A DNA stretch of 64,000 nt from Stenomitos rutilans HA7619-LM2 (GTDB taxonomy: Bacteria; Cyanobacteriota; Cyanobacteriia; Leptolyngbyales; Leptolyngbyaceae), in contig JAHHIE010000002.1 in NCBI GenBank assembly GCA_019358945.1, positions 186,001 to 250,000 of the forward strand. Direction: 5' to 3'. The notes under the pieces are model-generated. The model was not told the DNA's origin and did not search any database. It worked only from the letters and a program-made list of their open reading frames with translations. Shown here one piece after another: positions 1 through 7,800 of the stretch. Numbering within the stretch: position 1 is the first letter of the stretch; each line of letters begins with the position of its first letter. A program made the translations under genes and the position numbers.

Positions 1-619
1 ACTCTTCAGCGTTCTCTTGCTTCCAACCGTCATAACTGCGTTTTAGGCTTTCCATTACCCGTTGTTCAGGGTCTTTCTGAAGTTCGCTATGAGTGTAAAG
101 GAACTTGTCAAGCCCTTCGATCGGGAAGTGTTCATACAGCCATAAACCCATCTCCCACCCGAACCCATTGGCTAAGTTGGCAATCGTGTCATAGTCGTAG
201 TCGCCTGACGATGGAAACGGCAGATCATCAACTGTGATCGGGTCGTCTGGGCTTTTGACCCGTTCTGCCTTGGGTTGTGGTGTGAAGGTGTGCAACGCAA
301 CTAACAACGAAGGCTCTAGCACCTCTGCAACCACTTGCCCAAAAAACAAGCGTTCAAGCAGGTTGATGTCGGTTTTCAACGCTTCCACTTGTAATGGCAA
401 AGCGTTTTCAGCGGGAATGATGGCTGCGATCGCCTCTACCAAGCCCCACCCCTTTGGGTCTTCTGCGAGCAACTCAGTCATCTGCCCTAACTCCACCCAC
501 GCTTGCACCAATTCATTGAGGAGCAATTGCATCAAAGTAAGGCGCGATCGCGGTACCGGGTAAATAACCGCAATTGCGCCTGTTTGATAGCGCAGCACAC
601 AGGGTTGACCAAACGGCAT
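1..619 (-). CDS. Phage tail-module protein, partial (runs off the left edge)
   Basis: Reading leftwards from an ATG at 619 there is an uninterrupted frame of 206 codons to the window edge, so the C-terminus is missing. The start overlaps the stop of the upstream gene by one base (TGATG), which is typical of translational coupling. The product begins MPFGQPCVLRY and is rich in Leu, Glu and Asp, with no signal peptide or membrane segment. I recognise no domain. Its place directly after a putative tail tube gene is where tail assembly chaperones usually lie, but that is inference from order only. Confidence 0.75.
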   Translation of the reverse strand, partial: MPFGQPCVLRYQTGAIAVIYPVPRSRLTLMQLLLNELVQAWVELGQMTELLAEDPKGWGLVEAIAAIIPAENALPLQVEALKTDINLLERLFFGQVVAEVLEPSLLVALHTFTPQPKAERVKSPDDPITVDDLPFPSSGDYDYDTIANLANGFGWEMGLWLYEHFPIEGLDKFLYTHSELQKDPEQRVMESLKRSYDGWKQENAEE

Positions 620-1404
620 CAGCAGGGGTTGAGTTGGTTCAGAAACAACACATCAGGAGCAGACGAAAGGAAGAAGGCTAACTCTTGACCTGGCTCAGTA
701 ATGGGGATAGAACCAGTTGAATCGGGTGAAGCATCAAAAATCCATTGCGTCAGCTTGCCATTGGTCAAAATGATGTTGAGCAGCACTGACAGCGAAATGA
801 ATGGTGTGGATGACTTCACATAGATATTGCTGAGCGCAATCGGCACCTTATAGGAGACGTACTTGCCCCATAGTCCACTGCCCCACTTCTGAGCGTTATT
901 CTGACCGATCGCAAACTTAAGCTCATTCCCCGCGCCAGACGGATCGAAGGCGTTGTAATCAGTGTCTTGCACCAGGTTGAACAACGATTTATCAACGGTG
1001 GGGTCAAACCACGATGCCTCAGTAATCGCATTTGCTAAGACACCCGTGCCAAACGTACCACTGGTAGAGGCTGCGACTAACCCGTTGGGTGGAACAAGGT
1101 AAGCAGATTTTGCTACAAAGGTCGAGCGGCTGCCAAGCTCAAACTTACGGGCAAACTTCATACCCAAAATATCCATCGTTTTAGAACCAAAGTTGAGGTT
1201 TAGTTTTGGCTCTTCTTTGGTGGGATAACGCAAAGCCACGTTACGAGTGCCCGCGCAATCCACTGTCTCAATGTTGGCAAGCTCGATGCCTGTATCATAA
1301 GCAGCGGTGGACGGTGGCGGGATGACCAACAACTCACCTGTCGTTGCATCAGCTACAACACAATCAACAACACCCTTAAATGCCTGAAAAATTTCCTTAG
1401 CCAT
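619..1404 (-). CDS. Putative phage tail tube / major tail protein
   Basis: A 261-residue protein starting MAKEIFQAFKG with no signal peptide. It is rich in beta-prone segments, Thr, Ser and Gly. The N-terminal part (VVDCVVADATTGELL, then an IETVDCAG stretch) resembles the layout of tail tube subunits, but I cannot name a Pfam family with certainty. It follows the neck genes and a 120-residue structural gene in transcription order, and a terminator-like hairpin sits just upstream of it, so it may also be expressed from its own promoter. A tail sheath or another tail protein remains possible. Confidence 0.5.
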   Translation of the reverse strand: MAKEIFQAFKGVVDCVVADATTGELLVIPPPSTAAYDTGIELANIETVDCAGTRNVALRYPTKEEPKLNLNFGSKTMDILGMKFARKFELGSRSTFVAKSAYLVPPNGLVAASTSGTFGTGVLANAITEASWFDPTVDKSLFNLVQDTDYNAFDPSGAGNELKFAIGQNNAQKWGSGLWGKYVSYKVPIALSNIYVKSSTPFISLSVLLNIILTNGKLTQWIFDASPDSTGSIPITEPGQELAFFLSSAPDVLFLNQLNPC

Positions 1405-1461
1405 TGACAGGTATACCTCTGTGTGCTTTCGAGTAAACTAAAACAGAGGGTTTGGAACCCC

Positions 1462-1504
1462 AAAAAGAAACCGTTCCGGCGTGTCTGTTGGGCGGTTTCT
1501 TTTT
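1462..1504. terminator. Bidirectional terminator-like hairpin between tail genes
   Basis: AAAAAGAAACCG at 1462-1473 is mirrored by CGGTTTCTTTT ending at 1504. The arms enclose about 19 bases. Because the outer stem is A/T-rich and ends in a T run on both strands, it could work in either direction. On the minus strand it lies between the stop of the 120-residue gene (1514) and the start of the next tail gene (1404), so it would terminate or attenuate read-through in that operon. Confidence 0.65.
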
Positions 1505-1513
1505 GTACCAAAG

Positions 1514-1876
1514 TTAAGTTGAGGCAACGCCCGCTGCTGTCAGTACGGCATCATAGTTGAACGGACTGAGCGTATAAATATTTGGGCTGGTAGCGTTAAT
1601 AGCGGTACTATTGGCAGGGCTGGCACTGCTTACATAAGTGGCACCACCGGCAAACAGATACTCTGTAATCGTAGTTGTCTTCAAACTGCCGTTAAAGCCT
1701 TCTTTGATCAGTAAGCGTCGAGTGAGCTTTTCAACGGTGCCATTGTTGACTGTTTGCGAGAGAATCCATTGCTTATTCGGGGCGTCGATCGCAAAGTTAG
1801 TAGTGATGGCATCACTGGCACTCACTATCTGCGTGACAGAAGGACGCGCACCCATCGTTTGTGTAAAATCAGCCAT
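1514..1876 (-). CDS. Hypothetical phage structural protein (120 aa)
   Basis: Starts MADFTQTMGARPS at an ATG at 1876. The product is beta-rich and dominated by Ser, Thr, Ala and Asn (for example SSASPANSTAINATS), with no membrane segment and no motif I recognise. It lies between the plus-strand HTH cassette and the putative tail tube gene and is followed by a terminator-like hairpin. Gene order suggests a virion component such as a tail or decoration protein, but the sequence alone does not establish a function. Confidence 0.6.
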   Translation of the reverse strand: MADFTQTMGARPSVTQIVSASDAITTNFAIDAPNKQWILSQTVNNGTVEKLTRRLLIKEGFNGSLKTTTITEYLFAGGATYVSSASPANSTAINATSPNIYTLSPFNYDAVLTAAGVAST

Positions 1877-1917
1877 AGGGTGAAAAGTAGTTGTAGCGCT
1901 ACGCCTCCATTAAGCCC

Positions 1918-1946
1918 TTGACAGAGTACAATGATGATGATATATA
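1918..1946 (+). promoter_or_regulatory. Consensus-like sigma-70 promoter of the HTH cassette
   Basis: TTGACA at 1918-1923 and TATATA at 1941-1946 are separated by exactly 17 bases. Transcription should begin near 1953. This places the start only about five bases before the ATG at 1958, so the message would be nearly leaderless. It also rules out the upstream in-frame ATG codons around 1931 as starts, because they lie inside the promoter. Confidence 0.7.
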
Positions 1947-1959
1947 CCGCTTACGGTAT
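1944..1959. promoter_or_regulatory. Palindromic operator overlapping promoter and start codon
   Basis: ATACCG and CGGTAT form a perfect 6-bp inverted repeat around CTTA. It covers the end of the -10 box, the expected transcription start and the first bases of the ATG at 1958. A site placed like this would block both initiation and elongation. The gene it controls encodes a small HTH protein, so autorepression is the simplest reading (inference). Confidence 0.6.
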
Positions 1960-2149
1960 GACAAGTTCGTCTGAAATACTCGATCGGCTCATTCGCGCAC
2001 ACCAAATGACCCAAGGGCAGGCAGCGGTCTTTCTTGGGGTGAAACAGCATCACATCAGCCTTTACGTGAACGGCAAACGCAAGATGAGCGCCGATCGGTT
2101 TTTATTGTTCTTGGAAAAGCTAGGCGGTGAAGTGAGGGTAAAGGGATGA
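1958..2149 (+). CDS. Small XRE-type HTH DNA-binding protein
   Basis: A 63-residue protein starting MTSSSEILDRLIRAHQ. The segment MTQGQAAVFLGVKQHHISLY is a canonical lambda-repressor-like helix-turn-helix, with the recognition helix near residues 27-37, followed by NGKRKMS. The start at 1958 is chosen because the promoter and operator lie immediately upstream. An earlier ATG at 1931 would fall between the -35 and -10 boxes. The gene is on the plus strand between minus-strand tail genes and overlaps the next gene by four bases (ATGA). It is probably the autoregulator of this three-gene cassette. It could also be an antitoxin-like component, though no known toxin follows. Confidence 0.75.
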   Translation: MTSSSEILDRLIRAHQMTQGQAAVFLGVKQHHISLYVNGKRKMSADRFLLFLEKLGGEVRVKG

Positions 2150-2355
2150 GTGACAGTACAGAAACGGCATCGTCTCTGCTTCAAATGCCGTTAGTATTAG
2201 CGGAGTTACTATTTGCCTGTTACGGCATCAGGTCGATCGCGCATCGTGATTTCGAGTCATTTGCAGGCTGCATTCTGATCGTTGCATTTCTAGGATGGGT
2301 AGTACGGCAAATAAGCAGGACAGCAACACAGATAAAAGAAAATGAGAACTTGTAA
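2146..2355 (+). CDS. Small two-helix membrane protein, unknown function
   Basis: A 69-residue product starting MSDSTETASSLLQM. It has two hydrophobic stretches, roughly residues 13-26 (LQMPLVLAELLFACYG) and 40-54 (AGCILIVAFLGWVV), with a charged tail. The start overlaps the HTH gene stop by four bases and its end overlaps the next gene by 14 bases, so the three are almost certainly co-transcribed and translationally coupled. Size and topology would fit a holin, a small inner-membrane effector or a superinfection-exclusion peptide, but no family is recognised. Confidence 0.6.
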   Translation: MSDSTETASSLLQMPLVLAELLFACYGIRSIAHRDFESFAGCILIVAFLGWVVRQISRTATQIKENENL

Positions 2356-2983
2356 TTCATGCGTTTACTACTACAATGATCGATCAGGTTCCGTCTGCAA
2401 TGCGTTTCATTCACTTGCTTCAATTGAGCATGCGGAAAGTTGCCGTGATTATAAAAAAGATGAATCAAAGCTTTTAGCGGTATCATCACGCGATCGATGG
2501 GTGTGCACACAGCCTGAGGATGGATGGCTCGACATTCATCGCTATGAACGTGTTTATTTTGATAAACCGAATAGGTTATTGCCGTTCACGATTGGTATTA
2601 CTTTTGACTCCAATTACAGACGTTGTCGTTATCAAACTTTTGGCATTACGGATAGCGCTTGGTCGTGCCACAAAGTTACTCATTATGAAGTAGAACGAGA
2701 ATTTGTAGAGACGATGGATATGAGCAGGTATGTACCTGCGGCTATTGCCACAAAAACGTTTATTTCTGCAAATATTGAATTCAGTGACCCTTTCTTAGGC
2801 TTGTCTACATTTGACGGGCATTACACTTTCTTAGACCTGTCTATATTTGACGGGCATTACGAAGTTACGTCAAACCCTGCTTACTCACCATCTATAGAAT
2901 ATTTTTCGCATGTTTTGAGCATCAGGCGCTTGCCCGCTGAATTAACAATTCTCAGAATTCCGATCGCTGGAACACGAGGATAA
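2342..2983 (+). CDS. Cys-rich N-terminus protein of unknown function, with internal tandem repeat
   Basis: A 213-residue protein starting MRTCNSCVYYYND. The N-terminus holds a Cys cluster (C4, C7, then C19 and a later ESCRDY) spaced like a zinc knuckle. The middle and C-terminal parts are aromatic-rich and beta-prone with no recognised family. Residues about 151-174 are two adjacent 12-residue copies of a segment centred on FDGHY, encoded by a 36-bp tandem duplication. It is the last gene of the plus-strand cassette and converges on the neck gene ending at 2993, leaving nine bases between the stops. Its base composition is more A/T-rich than the flanking tail genes, consistent with separate acquisition. 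Confidence 0.6.
   Translation: MRTCNSCVYYYNDRSGSVCNAFHSLASIEHAESCRDYKKDESKLLAVSSRDRWVCTQPEDGWLDIHRYERVYFDKPNRLLPFTIGITFDSNYRRCRYQTFGITDSAWSCHKVTHYEVEREFVETMDMSRYVPAAIATKTFISANIEFSDPFLGLSTFDGHYTFLDLSIFDGHYEVTSNPAYSPSIEYFSHVLSIRRLPAELTILRIPIAGTRG
2791..2862 (+). repeat. 36-bp tandem duplication inside the Cys-rich gene
   Basis: Unit 1 is 2791-2826 and unit 2 is 2827-2862. Both begin TTTCTTAG, share TTTGACGGGCATTAC, and match at about 31 of 36 positions. The duplication keeps the reading frame and yields two copies of a 12-residue motif ending FDGHY plus one residue. The differences show it is not a very recent event. Confidence 0.85.
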
Positions 2984-2992
2984 TACCGCCCA

Positions 2993-3493
2993 TCAACGCG
3001 CGTACAAACTAAGCTCAAACGTCAGCATTACGATATGCCAGCGCGATCGCATGTCCCCTGCCGCCAAATTTGGCACTGCTCCGATACCTTGTACCCCGTT
3101 GACTTCAAAATCTAACTGATTAGCAATGCCGAATGGGCCGCCCTTGCAATTCACCCACTCGACGATCGCGCCCTTGAGCAGGTCATAAAAATCATCAGCG
3201 GTGGTATCGGCGATGCCTTGCTGCGGCGGCTGGCAAGGGAAAATACGACCGACATCGATCGTGGCTGTTTCTACTCTTGGTGCATAGCCTGACGACTTGC
3301 GGCTGGTGATACGGTGCCCCGCCGCCAAACGGTTCAGGTCTAATGCCTTCCCAGTGAAGCCGTAGTTTTTCACCTCAAGTCCCTCAAAGGTTAGCCCAAT
3401 CCGCGCATCAAGGTAAGTTAGCAATCCTTCAGGGCTGACGCTGGTGAGTGCTGGTGTAAAAGGGCTAGTGTGGGCAGTGATGGGTATGATCAT
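2993..3493 (-). CDS. Putative phage neck / tail terminator protein
   Basis: A 166-residue protein starting MIIPITAHTSPF. The ATG overlaps the upstream stop by four bases (ATGA). It has no signal peptide. A DVGRIFPCQPP segment and the closing MLTFELSLYAR are the kind of beta-strand ends seen in tail terminator proteins, but I make no firm family assignment. It is the last of four tightly overlapping minus-strand genes that follow the large minor-head protein, which is the usual place of head-completion, neck and tail-terminator proteins. Confidence 0.5.
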   Translation of the reverse strand: MIIPITAHTSPFTPALTSVSPEGLLTYLDARIGLTFEGLEVKNYGFTGKALDLNRLAAGHRITSRKSSGYAPRVETATIDVGRIFPCQPPQQGIADTTADDFYDLLKGAIVEWVNCKGGPFGIANQLDFEVNGVQGIGAVPNLAAGDMRSRWHIVMLTFELSLYAR

Positions 3494-4002
3494 TGCTCGT
3501 GAGCGATCTCTAGTAATATAGTCTGTAATGCCTGCGCTTCATCTAACAAGTCTGCTGCGATCAATTGACAGGGCAAAGGTAGCCAAACGAAAAAACCAGA
3601 AGCTAACTCATTGTGCGGCTGAGTATAGAAAAAACCGCCAATGTCGCCACCGATTTCATATTTTAAGTAGTCTCCCCCTGGTTTATTTGGTGACGGCTTC
3701 CATTGCTCTTGATTCAGCCCAGACTGAATAATGGTTAATTTACGGTAGACAATTCCAATTTGAGGGGTTGGCGTTTTGCCTAAATTAAAAAAGTCACCTG
3801 GGTTAATGTTGCTGGTGACGATCGGCACAGGCTGCTGCATTGCCTTATTGATTGGATAGACAACATATTCTGATCTACACCAATAGTCTTGAATCGTTTT
3901 TGAGGCGTAGCAATACGTTAAATAGTTCTGATGTTTAATTAAGTCTACAAGACAGGATTGCCCGTATTTTGCATCGATTGGTCTTTTGATTTCTTTAATC
4001 AT
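3490..4002 (-). CDS. Hypothetical phage neck-region protein
   Basis: The product is 170 residues from an ATG at 4002 (MIKEIKRPIDAKYGQ). A TTG codon at 4014 is in frame, but the ATG is preferred: GGAG lies about six bases upstream and the codon overlaps the previous stop as ATGA. The protein is rich in Tyr, Trp and Pro, includes WKPSPNKPGGDYLKYEIGG, and has no membrane segment. The stop also overlaps the next start by four bases. Gene order points to a head-tail connector or tail-completion role. No domain is recognised. Confidence 0.6.
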   Translation of the reverse strand: MIKEIKRPIDAKYGQSCLVDLIKHQNYLTYCYASKTIQDYWCRSEYVVYPINKAMQQPVPIVTSNINPGDFFNLGKTPTPQIGIVYRKLTIIQSGLNQEQWKPSPNKPGGDYLKYEIGGDIGGFFYTQPHNELASGFFVWLPLPCQLIAADLLDEAQALQTILLEIAHEQ

Positions 4003-4442
4003 TTCCCACTCCAAATTGCTTCAGCTTCGCCTAGCAGTAACGGCTCCAACAAAGCGTAAAACTCATCATCAGATGGCAGCAAGCTGGATTCTTGAGCTTG
4101 CCCGATCGCCTGTTTGTGTCCCAATAGCTCATCCACGATCGCGGCATAGGGCAGATCAGACCCGATACTCAATGAAGCATCCTCAACAATGATATTCTCA
4201 GTTAACTCTCTGAACAGCGCCTCTGTATCAATGCCCCAATTACCTTCGCCTGCACGTTTAGGATTGGCGTAACGGGTGGTGGCGCTGACCTTATTGTAAT
4301 GCTGACGTTCAAGGTCGCTGAATACCTGCTTGTTCGCCTTTAACGTGTTGGTCAGCCACTCTGGGGATACGAGGAGTGCGATCGCGCTTAGCGTCTGCTC
4401 TAGACCTATGACTTCAGTGGTGATGTCAAACACCATAATCAT
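3999..4442 (-). CDS. HK97 gp10-like / virion morphogenesis protein (probable)
   Basis: A 147-residue protein beginning MIMVFDITTEVIGLE. The middle section (WGIDTEALFRELTENI, then LSIGSDLPYAAIVDE) follows the pattern of tail-completion proteins such as HK97 gp10 and Mu gpG: a 'first-residue to Leu-Arg-Ser' helix, a beta strand, then 'iGs-lpYAaih'. These act at the head-tail interface. The start overlaps the previous gene by 17 bases; an alternative ATG at 4436 would shorten the overlap. GGGAG upstream serves either start. The stop overlaps the next ATG by four bases. Confidence 0.6.
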   Translation of the reverse strand: MIMVFDITTEVIGLEQTLSAIALLVSPEWLTNTLKANKQVFSDLERQHYNKVSATTRYANPKRAGEGNWGIDTEALFRELTENIIVEDASLSIGSDLPYAAIVDELLGHKQAIGQAQESSLLPSDDEFYALLEPLLLGEAEAIWSGK

Positions 4443-4827
4443 TGGCTCCCATTTCTTTCAACGTCACCTGGTATTTCCCGATCGTATTAAACGCAGGTGT
4501 CCCCCAGGTGCGGCACCGTCGCCAACCCATTGTGTCACCCCGATCGACATACCAAATGTTGTTAGATGCCATTGCCGCGATCGCGTTAGTCATATTGCCA
4601 AAAACAGCGATTAGCGTGTCGTCAGGAATACTGACTTGATAAGTTTCGTAGCCCTGCCCCTGAATGGTCAGTTCACTGCTAACGGGGGCATCTGGTTGGA
4701 TACCCATCGGCGTAACCAATGGATTAGGGGTGAGTATCTTGCTATCGCCAAACCGAATCTGGGTGTTGTTGAGTCCGAGATTGGTGAAAAGGCGATCGGC
4801 TGAAGCTTTGAACAGGTTGATGTTCAT
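4426..4827 (-). CDS. Hypothetical phage head-completion protein
   Basis: A 133-residue product starting MNINLFKASADRLF. The central part is beta-rich (ELTIQGQGYETYQVSIPDD) and the C-terminal part contains WRRCRTWGTPAF, with no signal peptide. The ATG overlaps the stop of the 1,394-residue gene by four bases, so it is translationally coupled to it. Position between the minor-head protein and a gp10-like protein suggests head closure. No Pfam domain is recognised. Confidence 0.55.
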   Translation of the reverse strand: MNINLFKASADRLFTNLGLNNTQIRFGDSKILTPNPLVTPMGIQPDAPVSSELTIQGQGYETYQVSIPDDTLIAVFGNMTNAIAAMASNNIWYVDRGDTMGWRRCRTWGTPAFNTIGKYQVTLKEMGANDYGV

Positions 4828-7800
4828 ACTTTTAACGCCACTTTCAATTGATCAGGCGCGTCTGGCAACTCTTTCTTCTTGCGCCTCTTCTTGGCACTAC
4901 ACTCCTGGCAGCCACAGTCGCTATCCATTTTTGTGGCTAGATAGGGGTATTGCGCTACGAGACGAGATCGGGCTGCTTGTACAACCTCGTGTGACAGCGA
5001 GTCCAGGCTCACATGTTTGTACTTGCCCTTGTCACCAAAGTCAGCAGCAGTGCGCGATCGGGCTTTAGGTGCAAGGGGTGCGGAATGAATGCCTTTTGCA
5101 GTCCTTTTTTTGGCTATCGATGGATTCTTGTCGGGATCGAGAAGTACCGTATGCACTCCATGCTGCTTAGCGTTTTGCCAATCAGCATTTTCCATTTTTT
5201 GCACCTTCCAAGAAAGATCTCTCAAAGCTTCTTGGTTAAGCCCTTTTTGCTTTTTGCGTCGATAGTCGGCAGCAGCCTCTTTTGTCACTTCAGAAAGAAA
5301 TGTAGGTGTGTGTCCGTTTGGAGCAAATCCGCCAACTGTACCGCTTGAACTGGCTGGCACAAACAACGGCACACCGTAAGGATCTCTATGTTCACCATTC
5401 ACATTTCTTACAGAGCCATAGTATGATTTGCTTGCCTGTCGTTTCAGTTGTTCTGCTGTCTCAGTAAATTCTTTAGGCACCGTTGACGGCAACCCGATCG
5501 CCTGTCTCTCCCTCCCCTCAATCTCTTTCGATGGCTGCCCCTGCTTTCCTCTAGCCGCTAGTTGGTTCACTGTTGTTTGCGCCACCGCATAAGTCATTGC
5601 CGCATTGCGGTTACTGGCGGTCTCGTTCTCTTGCAGGTTGTTCAATAATTTCTCAATTCGTTGTCTGGGTGTACCCGTTGGTCTCTGGAAAGTACTGGCT
5701 GCTGGCTCAGACAATTGCACTGTATGCGTAGGGTCAAGTTGGTGCAGTGCAGCGTGTGCTACAGCATGAATTTGAGCCGCATTTTTGATGTCAGCCTCAT
5801 GGTTTTGCTGCAACTGATTCACTAGACCAGCAAGACGTTTACCGCGTCCTGATTGTGAGGTTTCAGGTGGCAAAACTTCAGGCATAATTGCTTTTGTCGG
5901 CACAGGTATCTTCATATGCCCCATCACCGCTAAACGTGCTGCTTCTGCTTGTGGAATGACGATTGGCGCTTTGGTAGTACCAGGCACGATCGCGCCTACA
6001 GTCATGCTGGCTGGCTTCTTAGGAGCAACCTCTGTTGGCGTGTTCTTCACCATTCGATCGCCCGTCCGTTTTGCGATCGTATTCGCCGCTTTCAAGTCTC
6101 GCGTCTGCTGAATCTGCGCTGCCACACCCTGCAACTTAGCAGCATCAGGCTTATCCAATCCTTTCGAGGGGTGCTCGCCCCCTTGGCTTAGATGCTCAAT
6201 CAATGCGTTGATTTTGTTGATCCTACCGTGATCAACTGCTGCCTTCTCATTTTTGTGGCAATTTCGATGCACACCCTGACAAATGCCCCCGCATTGGTAG
6301 GTGGCACTACCACATTTCAAACGCTTGCCAGTAGCGTCCAGGCGTACCGGGTTTGACACCTTAGCCTCTAGCGCCTCTGTGTGGCTATCCCACCGCACAG
6401 TAAACTGATTCGCACTCTCACTGTCGAGCTTAGCTACAGCAGGCTGATAAGTGACATTTCCGTTGGCATAAGTAAACGCGTAAGACCTGCCATCTTGGGT
6501 GCCGACAAATTCACCCGTCACCGTCTTGCCCTGGACATTAAACTTGCGAATGCGGATGGGTGCCCCGTACAGCCCTGGTGCTTGCAGTTCTTCACCAATG
6601 AGTTGAGCCAAAGTAAGGCGATCGTCTAAAGCGTCTTTTCTGCTTAATTTAGCAATCGCTGTTGCCACTTCCTGTTTAGACATCGAGAATTGACCATAAC
6701 CTTGGTCAGTCATGCCCATTTTGGCATAGAAGCCTTTAGCACTATCAACTGATGACGCTTCAATACCCTTACCAAGCTTTGCAGCATGGTGTAATAGTTG
6801 ATTAAACATCTCGCTGCCAGATCCTTTAGTTGAGCCATCAGCCCCAAAATTCTGCACTGAGATCAGTGACTTACCTTCTTTGTAAGACATCGCCCCTGTA
6901 ATGTACCCGTCTTTGTTATGGCTGGTAAACAAACCGATGCGTGGGTTCTTGGCATCTTTTAGCGCTGTCAAGGTTCCTTGCTTGCCGTGTCCATTCGGAT
7001 CATTGGCTTGAGGCTTGAAACGCCCTGACTCTAATTTGCTCACTAATTGATCAATACGGCTTGTTCTGCCCTGTTGCTCTTTTTGCCCCGATGTAGAGAA
7101 AGGGTCTGCGTGCGGCTCAAGAATATGACGACTGGAAACAGCGCCAGTGGGTCTGCCTGCCTTGCAACTTCCAGGAGGAGCATAGCCTTTGCCGCAGGGT
7201 TCCCATTTAGCATCTGCATGCAATTGATCAAGTGCATCAGCGCGTTCATCCTTGTCGCTGCTTACCTGTACAGCCCAAGCGCGATCAATGCCAGCCCGTC
7301 TGACTACTTCATGAGCAAAGTGATTTCCAACAACCTTGTAAGAACCATCTGCGTTTTCATGCACAAGAATCGGTACCCAGTTCCGCCCGTTTGTTTCCAG
7401 TAACTTCCTGGCGGCAGCATCCACCTGCCCTTGAGTGCCTTTATGCTTTTTGTTGGCAGTAGGATCCGTAGCAATTTCATCGGTATAGAGGTGCTGATAG
7501 TTGCCATTGTCGCTAAAGCCAGACCCACCCTCTTTTCTAGATAGCTGGTTTTGCATTGGCTTAACATGGGCAGCATCCACCTTGTCAGGCACTTGCATCA
7601 TTTTGGCAAGTGCAATCTGCTCAGGGTTATTCGATACAATCACGCTGTAAGCTCTGCCTCCTTTGGAAGCATTAGCAGAAGCGGTAATTTTTTCGCTGAT
7701 GCCACCGATCGCTTGGTACTGATCTTTCCCAGTTTCGATGACCAAAGCAGGGTTAAAATTACGTTCACCTCTATCAAATGCTGCTGTGATAACAGGATCG

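Noticed and set aside
1931-1957. Earlier ATG codons for the HTH gene
   Set aside because: They fall between the -35 and -10 boxes of a near-perfect promoter, so they would not be in the transcript.
2220-2510. Minus-strand frame of 96 codons
   Set aside because: It lies across the plus-strand cassette, which has a promoter, overlapping starts and a recognisable HTH. No motif or ribosome site supports the reverse frame.
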